DNA of 64,000 nucleotides from Nannocystis punicea (GTDB lineage Bacteria > Myxococcota_A > Polyangia > Nannocystales > Nannocystaceae): the NCBI RefSeq assembly GCF_026965555.1, contig NZ_CP114040.1, positions 11,796,001 through 11,860,000 of the forward strand, given 5' to 3'. Position numbers and translations under genes: made by a program. Below the pieces are notes generated by a model. That model was given only the letters and a program-made list of their open reading frames with translations. It had not been told where the DNA came from and did not search any database. Shown in pieces: positions 1 through 10,299 of this stretch; position 1 is the first letter of the stretch, and each line of letters opens with the position of its first letter.

Positions 1-85
1 TGTCCATCCGCCCGTCGTCCCCGCAACCACTCAGCGCGCCGCACATCGCCGCGGCCCAGCCGAGCCCTCGCCAGCTCTTTTTCAT
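1..85 (-). CDS. Lipoprotein, N-terminal fragment (runs off window)
   Basis: The complement of 85-1 reads ATG followed by a lysine-rich start (MKKSW), a short hydrophobic stretch and a lipobox ending LSGC at codon 21, then GDDG. This is a typical lipoprotein signal peptide with the lipidated Cys about 21 residues in. Only 28 codons lie in the window, so the mature protein and its function cannot be seen. It is divergent from the DUF4215 gene at 612. The call rests on the signal peptide alone. Confidence 0.6.
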   Translation of the reverse strand, partial: MKKSWRGLGWAAAMCGALSGCGDDGRMD

Positions 86-611
86 GCGCGCAGGGTACAG
101 ACGCCCGCGCGAGCCGAGCAAGCCGACCTCGCGTGCGGCCGCTTGCACCGCGTCGCGTGCGCGGCTCGATAACGATCGACGAACTCCACGTCACGCGCGT
201 CGCAACCACGCGACGACGGCGCGCCTCCTCGCGACGCGAGCCAGCGACTCGACCATCATGTCCCGGAGGACAGGTACATCCGGACAGCGAGCGTCGCGAG
301 CTCGCGGCCGCCCAGTCCGCGAAGTCGAACCTACGACATGACCGAAGAGACAGGTCCTTCGCATACCGCGAGCCGCCGCTGGCAGAGCATCCCCCCGTCC
401 GCGCTCGCGGCTCCTGCCGCGGACGACCCGCGCAGAGGATGCGCGCGCCCCGGCCCGTGAGCCGCCACCACGCGCGCCAGCGCGCCGCGTGACTCGACTC
501 CGAGGCCTCCGCGGGGCAATTCTGGTGTCCGCAGACCCCAGTCTGATATCCAGGAGAGGTCTCTTGGCGACAGTACACGGTTAGCGGACTGGCGCGGGGC
601 GTGGAGGAGTC
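86..611. other. Divergent intergenic region, 526 bp
   Basis: No convincing gene is seen; open frames here are arginine-rich shadows of high-GC DNA. It lies between a leftward lipoprotein start and the rightward DUF4215 gene, so it should hold both promoters. It contains two clusters of the 14-bp-phased palindromic repeat (257-291 and 337-357) and, at its right edge, a strong Shine-Dalgarno GGAGGAG at 603-609 for the downstream gene. Confidence 0.6.
257..291. repeat. 14-bp-phased palindromic repeat, 3 units
   Basis: Units begin at 257 (CATGTCC), 271 (CAGGTAC) and 285 (CAGCGAG), exactly 14 bp apart. The first two form the dyad CATGTCC-N4-GGACAGG. A similar two-unit copy is at 337 and 351. Confidence 0.7.
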
Positions 612-2972
612 ATGAAGCGATCGATCATCCGATTCGGTAATTATGCAGCTGTCCTTTCGACCATGTTGATCCTGTCCGCTTGCGGTCAGACCGACCCGAC
701 GGCCACCGGCGGTGCGACCGACGGGTCGACTGGCACCGACGCGCAGACCAGCACCGGCGCGCCGACCTCGACCGGCCCCGGTCCGACCACCACCGGTACA
801 CCGACCACCACCGACGGCGTGAGCGGCAGCGCCACCGCCGACCCGTCGACCACGACCGGCGAGCCCACCGACGACACCACCACGACCGGCGATCCGGACC
901 CCGCCTGCGGCGACGGCCACGTCGATCCGGGCGAGGCCTGCGACGACGGCCCCGACAACGGCGCGGGCAAGCCGTGCAACATGCAGTGTCAGGCCAACAC
1001 CTGCGGCGACGGCGACCAGGGCCCCGGCGAGGAGTGTGACGACGGCGCCGACAACATGGACACCAACAGCTGCAAGGCCGACTGCAGCAACAACGTGTGC
1101 GGCGACGGGGCCGTCGGTCCGGGCGAGGGCTGCGACGACGGCAACGACGACGACGCCGACGACTGCACCAATGCCTGCGCTCTGGCCAGCTGCGGCGACG
1201 GCATCGTCGCCCCGACCGAGCAGTGTGACGACGGCAACGACGACAACACCGACGACTGCACCGACACCTGCACCGACGCCACCTGCAGCGACGGTCACGT
1301 CCAGGAGAGCGTCGGCGAGGAGTGCGACGACGGCAACGACAACGCCGACAACGCCGCCTGCACCACCGCCTGCAAGCTCAACGTCTGCGGCGACGGGGCC
1401 CTCTACAACACCGGCGACGGCCTCGAGGAGTGCGACGACGGCGTCGACAACGGCCCCGGCAAGGCTTGCAACAACCAGTGCCAGTTCAACACCTGCGGCG
1501 ACGGCGACCAGGGCCCCGGCGAGGCCTGCGACGACGGCAACCTCGACCCCGGCGACGGTTGCTCCGCCACCTGCAAGCTCGAGGAGTGCGGCAACGGCAC
1601 CCTCGACCCCGGCGAGGACTGCGACGACGCGCAGAACGGCGACGACGACGACGGCTGCACCGACAGCTGCGAGCTCCCGGCCTGCGGCGACGGCATCCAC
1701 CAGCCCAACGAGGGCGAGCAGTGCGACCTCGGCGGCAGCAACAGCGACAGCGGCGCCTGCACCGTCGCCTGCGAGCTCGCGGTCTGCGGCGACGGCCTGA
1801 TCCAGGCCAACGTCGAGCAGTGCGACGACGGCCCCGGCAACAACGGCCCCGGCAAGGCGTGCAACGCCACGTGCAAGCTCAACGTCTGCGGCGACGGCGA
1901 CAAGAGCCCGAGCGAGGCCTGCGACGACGGCAACCAGAGCAACGACGACGCCTGCACCAACGTCTGCAAGCTCGCCACCTGCGGCGACGGCTTCAAGCAG
2001 CCCGGCGAGGAGTGCGACGCCGGCGCGAGCAACAGCAACACCGGCGCCTGCACCCTCGCCTGCAAGAACCCGATCTGCGGCGACACCTTCGTCCAGCCCG
2101 GCAAGGGCGAGCAGTGCGACGACGGCAACCTCTCCAACGGCGACGCCTGCCTCAACACCTGCAAGTCGGCCGGCTGCGGCGACGGTGTCGTCTACCAGGG
2201 CGTCGAGCAGTGCGACGACGGCGACGCGATCAACAACGACGAGTGCACCAACGCCTGCAAGGTGCCGACCTGCAACGACGGCATCAAGAACGGCGGCGAG
2301 ACCGACGTCGATTGCGGCGGTGCCTGCACCAAGTGCGGCCTCGGCGGCTCGTGCCAGAGCAGCAGCGACTGCGCGCAACAGGCCTGCGTCGACAATGTCT
2401 GCACATTGACCAAGAGCTGCAAGGAGCTCAAGCAGGCCAACCCCGCGCTCGGCGACGGCGATTACACCATCGACCCCGACGCCGGCGGCGCGATCCAGCC
2501 GCTCGTCGTCCACTGCGACATGGACGCCGGCGCCTGCGGCTACACCATGGTCCGCTTCGACGACCCCGCGCTCGGCGGCCACCAGGACGCCTACACCACC
2601 AAGTGCTCGGCCGTCGGCATGGAGGTCATCGTCCCGCGCACCAAGGCCCACGCCACCGCGATCGTCGGCTGGAACGGCGGCGTCGTGCCCAACCTCTACA
2701 ACGTGTACCCCAAGATGGACGGCGCCCAGTACATCACCAACTGGACCGGCCGGTGCAAGGGCCAGCCGTGCACCTTCTGGATGACCGACAACGCCCAGGG
2801 CAACGTCTCCTGCCTGGCCCCGCCCGCGTCGCACGAGCCCAACGGCGACAACAGCGTCAATTATCGCATCTACAAGTGGAACGACGGCTGCGGCATCGAG
2901 GGCGGCTGGAACGACGCCCTCGCCTCGGTCGCGTATCCGGGTTGGGTGATCTGCTCGACCAACGACTGCTGA
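612..2972 (+). CDS. DUF4215 cysteine-rich repeat lipoprotein with fibrinogen-like C-terminus
   Basis: Predicted surface lipoprotein of 786 residues. A signal peptide ends in the lipobox LSAC (Cys24), followed by a Thr/Gly/Ser-rich linker to about residue 96. Then come some 15 repeats of roughly 35 residues starting CGDG and carrying ECDDG and CxxxC (Myxococcus cysteine-rich repeat, DUF4215), up to about residue 570. The last 190 residues start with SCKELKQANPALGDGDY and VHCDMD, resembling the N-terminal part of fibrinogen C-terminal/collagen-like modules. The acidic CDDG repeats suggest calcium-binding, disulfide-rich surface structure; the ligand is unknown. Start is fixed by GGAGGAG 3 bp upstream. 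A close paralogue lies at 12885-15605. Confidence 0.88.
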   Translation: MKRSIIRFGNYAAVLSTMLILSACGQTDPTATGGATDGSTGTDAQTSTGAPTSTGPGPTTTGTPTTTDGVSGSATADPSTTTGEPTDDTTTTGDPDPACGDGHVDPGEACDDGPDNGAGKPCNMQCQANTCGDGDQGPGEECDDGADNMDTNSCKADCSNNVCGDGAVGPGEGCDDGNDDDADDCTNACALASCGDGIVAPTEQCDDGNDDNTDDCTDTCTDATCSDGHVQESVGEECDDGNDNADNAACTTACKLNVCGDGALYNTGDGLEECDDGVDNGPGKACNNQCQFNTCGDGDQGPGEACDDGNLDPGDGCSATCKLEECGNGTLDPGEDCDDAQNGDDDDGCTDSCELPACGDGIHQPNEGEQCDLGGSNSDSGACTVACELAVCGDGLIQANVEQCDDGPGNNGPGKACNATCKLNVCGDGDKSPSEACDDGNQSNDDACTNVCKLATCGDGFKQPGEECDAGASNSNTGACTLACKNPICGDTFVQPGKGEQCDDGNLSNGDACLNTCKSAGCGDGVVYQGVEQCDDGDAINNDECTNACKVPTCNDGIKNGGETDVDCGGACTKCGLGGSCQSSSDCAQQACVDNVCTLTKSCKELKQANPALGDGDYTIDPDAGGAIQPLVVHCDMDAGACGYTMVRFDDPALGGHQDAYTTKCSAVGMEVIVPRTKAHATAIVGWNGGVVPNLYNVYPKMDGAQYITNWTGRCKGQPCTFWMTDNAQGNVSCLAPPASHEPNGDNSVNYRIYKWNDGCGIEGGWNDALASVAYPGWVICSTNDC

Positions 2973-3251
2973 TCGTCCGCACTCCGCGCATTCACCTCGG
3001 CCTCGCGCCGCGGCAGCCCGCGCCGCGCGAGGCCACCATCGCGACTTTCCCCTCCTCGATCGCGCACGGTCGACGGAGTCGCCCGCGCTCGTCCGCGCGG
3101 TCGGGTGTCCTCAATGCTCCATGTCCGGGTCTCCGCAATCGGACGTCCGCCCCGGTCGTCCGGTGATGACATTCCCTGCGACCGCTCGCGCGACCTCGCG
3201 CGCCTGCCCACAACTTGACCGGGCTGCGCACCCGGGCGCACCCTCGGGCCA

Positions 3252-4079
3252 GTGCTCTCGCCTCGCCTCGCCGCGGTTCGTGCCCCGATCCTCGTGATCT
3301 GGCTCGCCGCGGCGGTGCTGGCCGCGGTCGACTTCCTCCGCGACGTCGAGCCCGCCCACGTCCGCCTGGCCCTCTTCATCGCCACGGTCGTCGTCGAGGT
3401 GCTCGCGCTCGTCACCGCGGTGGCCGGTCGGCGCGCCCTCCCCTGCGACGAGCCCACCCGCCGCGCGAGCACTGCGATCTGCGTCGGCCTCGGCCTGCGC
3501 GTCGCCGCCGAGCTGCGGCTCGGCCTGATGTACCTGTCGGCTGTCCCTTCGGTCATCCTGAAGCGCCCGCTCCTCGCCGACGCCTTCTTCTACGGTCTGC
3601 GCTATCTCTACATCGCCGCCGACCTCGCTTTACTACTCGGCGTCGTCCGCAGCCTCCGCGGTCTGCGGCGCAGCGGTCTCGGCATTCGTCCGCGGCCGCG
3701 CGACCTCCTGATCTTCCTCCTCGTCGTCCCGGTGCCGCTCGCGGTCTACGCATTGCAGGCCCAGGTCGACCCGGCGCCCGCCGACGCCGGCATCATCACC
3801 TTTCGCCTGCTGGCGGCCAGCGTCGGCGGCGTCGTCGGCGGCTATTGTGTCGTCCTGGCCGGCGCCGCGCTGCAGCTGGGGGGCACGTGGGCGTGGATCT
3901 GGGGCGCCGCGGGGGTCGCCGGGATCGCCCGGGCGCTCTCGTTCGTCGCCGCCGCGGCCGCCGAGACGGTCATGCCGCGGGCCGGCTCGATCCTCCTCGA
4001 GCAGGGCCTGCTGTGGACATTCGCCTGCGCCTGGCTCCTCGCCACCGCGCTGCACTGGCAGCACGTGCGCCGGCCCTGA
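3252..4079 (+). CDS. Multi-pass membrane protein, unknown
   Basis: A 275-residue protein with about seven hydrophobic segments (first at residues 10-30, last near 248-268) and few charged residues between them. The GTG start at 3252 is the first plausible one; no good ribosome site is visible. No motif recognised. Its stop (4077-4079) abuts the stop of the convergent flavoprotein gene at 4081, so the two share a 1-bp gap and no obvious terminator. One repeat element (about 3540-3557) lies within the gene. Confidence 0.7.
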   Translation: MLSPRLAAVRAPILVIWLAAAVLAAVDFLRDVEPAHVRLALFIATVVVEVLALVTAVAGRRALPCDEPTRRASTAICVGLGLRVAAELRLGLMYLSAVPSVILKRPLLADAFFYGLRYLYIAADLALLLGVVRSLRGLRRSGLGIRPRPRDLLIFLLVVPVPLAVYALQAQVDPAPADAGIITFRLLAASVGGVVGGYCVVLAGAALQLGGTWAWIWGAAGVAGIARALSFVAAAAAETVMPRAGSILLEQGLLWTFACAWLLATALHWQHVRRP

Positions 4080-4080
4080 G

Positions 4081-5589
4081 TCACGTCGCCAGCGGCAGCG
4101 GCCGGCGCGGCGCGGACCCGCGCGAGCGCTCGTACTCGTCGAAGATCCCCGCGTAGTCGGCCGCGGTGTAGGGCGCCGTCAATTCGGCCAGCGCGCCGCG
4201 CTTGCGATACGGCGAGACCCCCACGTCCGCCAGCAGCACGTCGAGGTACTGATGAAAGCGCGTATTGACGCCACCCGCACGCGACGGCTCGAACAGGATG
4301 TTCTCGCGCTTCCACCGCTGCACTGCCGCCATTTGTCGCTCGATCTGCGGCCCCGGCGGCAGCTCGAGGTCCCCGCGCAGGTGCGCCCCCAGCCACAGCA
4401 TCGCCACCTCCACCCCCGGCACGTGGAGGAACCCGTGGTTGTGCCCTGCGAACGCCATGCGCGGCACCTGCGGGTGAATCACGTGCCTGTACAATTGCAC
4501 CCCGTCCGGCTCCGCCTCGAGCAAATCGCGGTACTTCTTCGGCAAGAACGGGAATTGCGGCGCCCGCGAGCCGGTCGACACCACCACCAGATCGCACTTC
4601 AGCTCGCGCCCGTCGGCGAGTCGCAGCCCCTCCGGCGTGAACCCGGCCGCCTCCCCCCGGTGCGGCTCGATCTGCCCGCGGATCACCTGCGCGAAGTACT
4701 TGTCGGGCGCCATCGCCACCGCCGAGCGCATCTCGAACGGCACCGGCGTCGTCGGGATCAGCGTCGTCATCCGCCGGCGCACCTCGGGGTCGCGCCACAG
4801 CCCGTGCAGCCCGGTCTGGGCGCGGATGAGCCCTCCGACCATCGCCCAGAACATGCGCACCAGCGGCCCCAGGTGCGCGTGCAACAGCCGCTCGGGCGCG
4901 CTCGGGTGGACCCACGCCGGGATCATCACCGTGCTCGCGCGCATGAACAGGATCTTCGACCCGTGCACCCCGAGGATGTGGCGGGGGATCAGCCAGCGCG
5001 GCTCGCGGAACACGTGGGCCACCTGCGAGCCGCGGGCGGCCGCGAAGCTCGCCATGTCGACCGCGCTCTTGCCGAACCCGATCACCGCCACTCGCTTGTT
5101 CGCCAGCACCTCCAGGTCGCGGACCTCGCGGTCGGAGATCACCTGTCCCGTAAAACATGCCCTGTCGGCCAGCTCCAATCCCTGCGGCGCCCCCGTGTAC
5201 TGCCCGCTGGCGACCACCACGAAGTCGAACCGCTCGCGCCGGGTGCCCGCGGGCGCCCGCAGCTCGAGCGTCCAGCCGCCCTCGACCGCCTCGCTGGCGA
5301 GCACCTCGTGCTCGGTCCGCACGTCGATGGCGAAGCGCGCGATCGCGGCCTCCATGTAGCGCAGCAATTGCTCGCGCGTCGGGTGAAGGTCCGGCGTGAA
5401 CGGCCACGGGAACTCGGCCAATCGATAGTGCTCGGCCACGTTCTGCAGGCGGACCTCCGGGTACGCCACCGCCCACACGCCGCCCGGCCGCGGCCCGCGC
5501 TCGAACACCACGACCTCATGATTGAATCGTTGCAGCATACGCGCCGCCGCGATCCCGGAGATACCGCCGCCGATAATTGCGATCTTCAT
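4081..5589 (-). CDS. Flavin-dependent monooxygenase (FMO/BVMO-like)
   Basis: Predicted FAD/NADPH-dependent monooxygenase of 502 residues. The N-terminus MKIAIIGGGISGIAAA is the FAD-binding Rossmann GxGxxG, followed by VVFERGPRPGGVW as in FMOs. A second Rossmann element, VAVIGFGKSAVD, lies near residue 168 for NADPH, followed by a strand ending in FREPRW. A late CDLVVVSTGS motif matches the FAD-contact ATG-like element. The ATG at 5589 is chosen because the FAD motif begins there; longer frames upstream add an Arg-rich unsupported extension. Length is normal for the family. The substrate is unknown. Confidence 0.85.
   Translation of the reverse strand: MKIAIIGGGISGIAAARMLQRFNHEVVVFERGPRPGGVWAVAYPEVRLQNVAEHYRLAEFPWPFTPDLHPTREQLLRYMEAAIARFAIDVRTEHEVLASEAVEGGWTLELRAPAGTRRERFDFVVVASGQYTGAPQGLELADRACFTGQVISDREVRDLEVLANKRVAVIGFGKSAVDMASFAAARGSQVAHVFREPRWLIPRHILGVHGSKILFMRASTVMIPAWVHPSAPERLLHAHLGPLVRMFWAMVGGLIRAQTGLHGLWRDPEVRRRMTTLIPTTPVPFEMRSAVAMAPDKYFAQVIRGQIEPHRGEAAGFTPEGLRLADGRELKCDLVVVSTGSRAPQFPFLPKKYRDLLEAEPDGVQLYRHVIHPQVPRMAFAGHNHGFLHVPGVEVAMLWLGAHLRGDLELPPGPQIERQMAAVQRWKRENILFEPSRAGGVNTRFHQYLDVLLADVGVSPYRKRGALAELTAPYTAADYAGIFDEYERSRGSAPRRPLPLAT
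5142..5172. repeat. 14-bp-phased repeat inside the monooxygenase gene
   Basis: CCTGTCC at 5142 is followed 13-14 bp later by ACATGCC at 5155, then CCTGTCG at 5161. It lies inside the coding region of the FMO-like gene, so the repeat is translated on the other strand. Confidence 0.5.
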
Positions 5590-5894
5590 CGCCTCTTGTA
5601 GTGCCTCCTGTCGGCTGCTGGATCGCCGCGTCACCCCGTGCCTCGCCTCACGCCGCGCGCCTGACACCTCGCGGGCGAATCCTGCCACGTGCAGCGCCCG
5701 CCGCCGCGCAATGACCCGCGTCCATTCGCCCGCCCTCCTATCATTGCTATTTCCGTGCGTCCGCTTCTCGACAATCGCCGACCCCCGTGGCGCCGTGCGC
5801 CCACGCCCCAGGTCACGCCTCATTGCCGCCGATCGCCTCCCCGCGCGCTGATACGCGCCCGCGCTCCGCGCCGACCGCGTTACGATGACGGCTC
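5590..5894. other. Divergent intergenic region, 305 bp
   Basis: Lies between the leftward monooxygenase and rightward beta-helix lipoprotein genes. It contains an AT-richer patch around 5735-5760 (CCTATCATTGCTATTTCC), which could be promoter DNA. No gene or hairpin recognised. Confidence 0.4.
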
Positions 5895-6995
<1,101 letters not shown>

Positions 6996-7125
6996 GCGAG
7001 GCCGCGGCCGCCCGGCCCCGCCCGCGGCGATCGGCCCGAGAGCCCCCCGAATCCGCCTTCCGGCCCCCACCGCGGCCGACCCTTGCGCGCCGCGGACGAG
7101 CGCCGGCATCATGGGGGACGCACGC

Positions 7126-7866
7126 ATGCACGCCCGTCACTTGATGCTCGAGAGCCCCGCCATGGGGCGCAAGGTCCACCTGTGGTGTTACGGCCATTAC
7201 GGCCCGCCCGTCATCGTCTTTCCCTCCGCCGCCGGCTTCGCCCACGAGTGGGACCGCCAGGGCATGTTCGAGGCTCTGGGCCCGCTGGTCCGCGCCGGCA
7301 AGGTCAAGTTCTACTGCCCGGAGAGCAACGTCTCCCAGGTGTGGACCGACAAGGAGAGCTCGATCGCCGCGCGCATGCAGCGGCACCGCGCCTACGAGGG
7401 CTTCATCCTCGACACCCTCGTGCCGTTCATCCGCGAGGACTGCCGCTGGGAGGGCGCGCCGATGACCGCCGTCGGCTGCAGCCTCGGGGGCACCTACGCC
7501 GCCCTGTTCGCCCTCAAGTACCCCGAGACCTTCCGCCAGGTGCTGTGCATGAGCGGCCGGTACCTCACCACCGAGCTGACCGGCAAGCACGCCGACCAGG
7601 ACCTCTACTTCAACAACCCGCTGGCGTTCGTCCCCGGCCTGCACGGCGCCGCGCTCGACCGCCTGCGCCGCAACACCCACCTCACCCTCGTGTGCGGCCA
7701 GGGCGCCTACGAGGAGGGCTGCATCGAGGAGACGATCGCCCTCGGCCAGCTGCTGCAGGAGAAGGCCATCCCCAGCCGCACCGACATCTGGGGCCGCGAG
7801 TCGCGGCACGAATGGGACTGGTGGCAGCGCCAGGTCGTCGCCCACCTGCCGCGCCTGCTCGGCTGA
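7126..7866 (+). CDS. Esterase-like alpha/beta hydrolase
   Basis: A 246-residue putative esterase (esterase D / PF00756-like fold). The nucleophile elbow GCSLGG puts Ser119 in the G-x-S-x-G position, after the strand MTAVG; a late H (SRHEWDWW) is the likely catalytic His. The pattern 'vPFIRED' before the elbow is typical of this family. ATG at 7126 is preferred over 7111 because GGGGGA lies about 7 bp upstream. It precedes the DHCR24-like gene by 67 bp on the same strand, with a four-unit repeat array between them, so co-transcription is possible. Confidence 0.8.
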   Translation: MHARHLMLESPAMGRKVHLWCYGHYGPPVIVFPSAAGFAHEWDRQGMFEALGPLVRAGKVKFYCPESNVSQVWTDKESSIAARMQRHRAYEGFILDTLVPFIREDCRWEGAPMTAVGCSLGGTYAALFALKYPETFRQVLCMSGRYLTTELTGKHADQDLYFNNPLAFVPGLHGAALDRLRRNTHLTLVCGQGAYEEGCIEETIALGQLLQEKAIPSRTDIWGRESRHEWDWWQRQVVAHLPRLLG

Positions 7867-7867
7867 A

Positions 7868-7927
7868 CCTGTCCATTCGGCCCTGTCTCTTCGGCCCTGT
7901 CCTTCCACACCTGTCCCCTTATTAGCC
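7868..7927. repeat. Four-unit 14-bp tandem repeat array
   Basis: CCTGTCC/T begins at 7868, 7882, 7896 and 7910, an exact 14-bp period; units 1 and 2 end in TTCGGC. The array fills almost the whole 67-bp gap between the esterase stop and the next gene's start. Confidence 0.85.
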
Positions 7928-7933
7928 AACCCT

Positions 7934-9535
7934 ATGCGCCAGAAGCTCGTCGACCTCCTCACCAAGTACCGCTCGCTGCTGCTGGTCGGCGTCGGCCTGC
8001 CGGTCGGCTTCGTCTTCGACGCCGTCCTGCGGGCGCGGGCGCGGGCCTACGAGGCGCTCGGGGCCGCGCCGGAGCGCCACGACGAGAAGGTGCGGGAGAT
8101 CCAGGAGCAGGTGCGGCGGTGGGCCAGCCAGCCGGCGAGCGAGCGCAAGCCGATGTGCACCGACCGGCGCACGTGGATGAACCTCTCGACGCGCTTCGAG
8201 CCCAAGCACACCTGGCACAAGGTGCGCATGGGCGCCCTGCGCGACGTCCTCGGCCTCGACGAGGCGGCGCGGACCGTCCGCGTCGAGCCGTTCGTGACCG
8301 TCGGCCAGGCCATGCGCTACCTGGCCAAGCGCGGCTACATGCTGGCGGTGCACCTCGAGATCGCCGACGCCACCATCGGCGGCCTCGCGCTGGCCGCCGG
8401 CATGACCACGCACTCGCACAAGGTCGGCATGCTGTTCGAGACGGTGGTCGCCTACGAGGTCGTCCTGGCCGACGGCCGCCTCGTGCGGGTGACGAAGGAC
8501 AGCCACCCCGACCTGTTCCGCGCCATGGGCTGGTCACACGGCACCCTCGGCCTGCTCGTCGGCATCGAGCTCGCCGTCGTCCCGATCAAGAAGTACGTGC
8601 ACATGCGCTACATCCCGGTCCACTCGCAGCAGGGCTACTGCGACGAGATGTACCGCCTCGCCAACGCCGACGACGCCCCGCACTTCCTCGAGGCCACGGT
8701 GTTCACCAAGGACCGCGCGGTGATCATGTGCGGCGACTTCGCCGACGAGCCGGAGGGCCCGGCCGAGCGGGCCAAGATCAACCGCGTCGGCCGGTGGTAC
8801 AAGCCGTGGTTCTACAAGCACGTCGAGACCTTCCTCGAGCGCGGCGGCGACGAGTACATCCCGCTGGAGGACTACATCCTCCGCCACAACCGCAGCATCT
8901 TCTGGGTGGTGGCGCACATGATCCCGGAGGGCAACCACCCGCTGTTCCGCGCCCTGCTCGGGTGGATGATGCCGCCGCGGATCGCCTTCTTGAAGTTCTC
9001 GACCACCCCCGCGGTGCGCAAGATGACCTTCACCATGCAGGTGTTCCAGGACATCGTGCTGCCGATGAGCGCCATGAAGCGCGCGGTCGACCTGGTGGCC
9101 GAGCGGTTCGAGATGTTCCCGATCTTGCTGTACCCGTCGCGGGTGTACGACCACGGCGAGGCCGGCGGTCAGCTGCCGCGCCCGTTCCCCGAGGACATCG
9201 TGCCGGGCAAGGACTACGCGATGTACTTCGACCTCGGGGTCTACGGCGTGCCCGGCCCGATCCAGCGCGGCCTGCCGTTCAAGACGGTGCACGCGATGCG
9301 GGCCATGGAGGCCTTCACCGCCGGCGTGCGCGGCTTCCCGTTCCTCTACGCCGACACCTTCATGACCCGCGATGAATTCGAGGTCATGTTCGATCTCCGG
9401 CTGTACCGCCAGGTCCGCGAACGCTACGGCGCCTCTGCCGCATTCCCCGACCTGTACGACAAGATCAAGCCCGAGGTCGACGTCCTCGCCGTGCTCGACG
9501 AGGAGCGTGAGCTGGACACGACCCTCGCCGATTGA
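7934..9535 (+). CDS. FAD-linked delta(24)-sterol reductase-like protein (DHCR24 family)
   Basis: A 533-residue protein resembling eukaryotic DHCR24/seladin-1 along its length, which reduces the C24(25) double bond of sterol side chains with FAD/NADPH. An N-terminal hydrophobic segment (residues 15-35) matches the membrane anchor. The FAD-binding PCMH part has VEPFVTVGQAM, ADATIGGLALAAGM and SHGTLGLLVGIEL. The C-terminal half has family signatures: YKPWFYKHVE, EYIPLEDYILRHNRSIFW, the GWMMPP block and FPFLYADTFM. Length equals the animal enzyme (about 516). It follows an esterase gene. Sterol synthesis is known in Nannocystis-type myxobacteria; function here is inferred from homology. Confidence 0.9.
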   Translation: MRQKLVDLLTKYRSLLLVGVGLPVGFVFDAVLRARARAYEALGAAPERHDEKVREIQEQVRRWASQPASERKPMCTDRRTWMNLSTRFEPKHTWHKVRMGALRDVLGLDEAARTVRVEPFVTVGQAMRYLAKRGYMLAVHLEIADATIGGLALAAGMTTHSHKVGMLFETVVAYEVVLADGRLVRVTKDSHPDLFRAMGWSHGTLGLLVGIELAVVPIKKYVHMRYIPVHSQQGYCDEMYRLANADDAPHFLEATVFTKDRAVIMCGDFADEPEGPAERAKINRVGRWYKPWFYKHVETFLERGGDEYIPLEDYILRHNRSIFWVVAHMIPEGNHPLFRALLGWMMPPRIAFLKFSTTPAVRKMTFTMQVFQDIVLPMSAMKRAVDLVAERFEMFPILLYPSRVYDHGEAGGQLPRPFPEDIVPGKDYAMYFDLGVYGVPGPIQRGLPFKTVHAMRAMEAFTAGVRGFPFLYADTFMTRDEFEVMFDLRLYRQVRERYGASAAFPDLYDKIKPEVDVLAVLDEERELDTTLAD

Positions 9536-9831
9536 CCGCGGCCGGCTCCGCCGCTCCGCGTCCGGCGAGCCGAACAGCCCCCCCCGACCGCCGTTCGCCG
9601 CCGAACTCACGAGGCCGCCCGCCCGCTTCGTTGCGCGCCCGCAAACCTCGTGGTATCCCACGCGCGCACAAACGTTTCTGGCACTCGGCTCATTTGCACG
9701 CTCGTCTCTGAGTTTGTATCGGTCCTTGTCTCCGGCGACGCTGACCTCGTGGCGCGGCTCTCACGGCGGTCGGGGTGTGTACTGTACAGGGGCGCCAGGC
9801 GCCCACGAGCCGCACGCACGAGACGACGCAC

Positions 9832-10299
9832 ATGAGCAACCGACTGTTCGTAGGTAACCTGTCCTTCCAGACCACCGAGGAGGACCTCCAGCAAGTTTTC
9901 GCAGACTTCGGCGAGATCGCCGAGATCCGCCTCGTCCTCGACCGTGAGACCGGTCGTTCCCGCGGCTTCGCCTTCGTGGCCATGGCCGACGACGAGGCCG
10001 CCAAGCGCGCCACCGAGAGCCTCAACGGCCAGATGCTCGACGGCCGCCCGCTCCGCGTGAACGAGGCCGAAGAGCGCCGCGGTGGCCCGGGTGGCGGCGG
10101 CGGCGGCGGCGGTGGTAACCGCTCGTTCGGCGGCGCCGGCGGCGGTGGTCGCGGCGGCTTCGGCGGCGGCGGCGGCGGTGGTGGCTTCGGCGGCGGCGGC
10201 GGCGGTGGTCGCGGCGGCTTCGGCGGCGGCGGCGGCGGTGGTCGCGGCGGTGGCCGCGGTGGTGACCGTCGCGGCGGCGGCGGCGGTGGCCGCTGGTAA
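9832..10299 (+). CDS. Glycine-rich RRM RNA-binding protein
   Basis: A 155-residue protein. Residues 1-80 are a single RRM with RNP2 (LFVGNL) and RNP1 (RGFAFVAM) intact. The rest is a Gly/Arg-rich tail built from GGGGG, RGGFGG and GGRGG runs, as in cold-induced RNA-binding proteins of cyanobacteria and other bacteria. It probably binds single-stranded RNA in the cytoplasm, perhaps as a cold-shock chaperone. ATG at 9832 is chosen because the RRM (MSNRLFVGN) starts there. A repeat half-site (CCTGTCC at 9858) encodes NLSF of the RRM. Confidence 0.92.
   Translation: MSNRLFVGNLSFQTTEEDLQQVFADFGEIAEIRLVLDRETGRSRGFAFVAMADDEAAKRATESLNGQMLDGRPLRVNEAEERRGGPGGGGGGGGGNRSFGGAGGGGRGGFGGGGGGGGFGGGGGGGRGGFGGGGGGGRGGGRGGDRRGGGGGGRW
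10086..10290 (+). repeat. GGC/GGT trinucleotide-rich direct repeats in the Gly tail
   Basis: The tail-encoding DNA is nearly pure GGC/GGT with a repeated segment (GGTGGTCGCGGCGGCTTC seen at about 10144 and 10206). This is prone to slippage, so tail length may vary between strains. Confidence 0.7.

Noticed and set aside
84..492. Rightward open frames at 84-492
   Set aside because: Very Arg-rich, no ribosome site, and they overlap the divergent promoter region and repeat clusters; typical shadow frames of high-GC DNA.
10086..10290. CRISPR-like or minisatellite array in the RRM gene tail
   Set aside because: The repeats are simply GGC/GGT glycine codons without spacers; they encode the Gly-rich tail.
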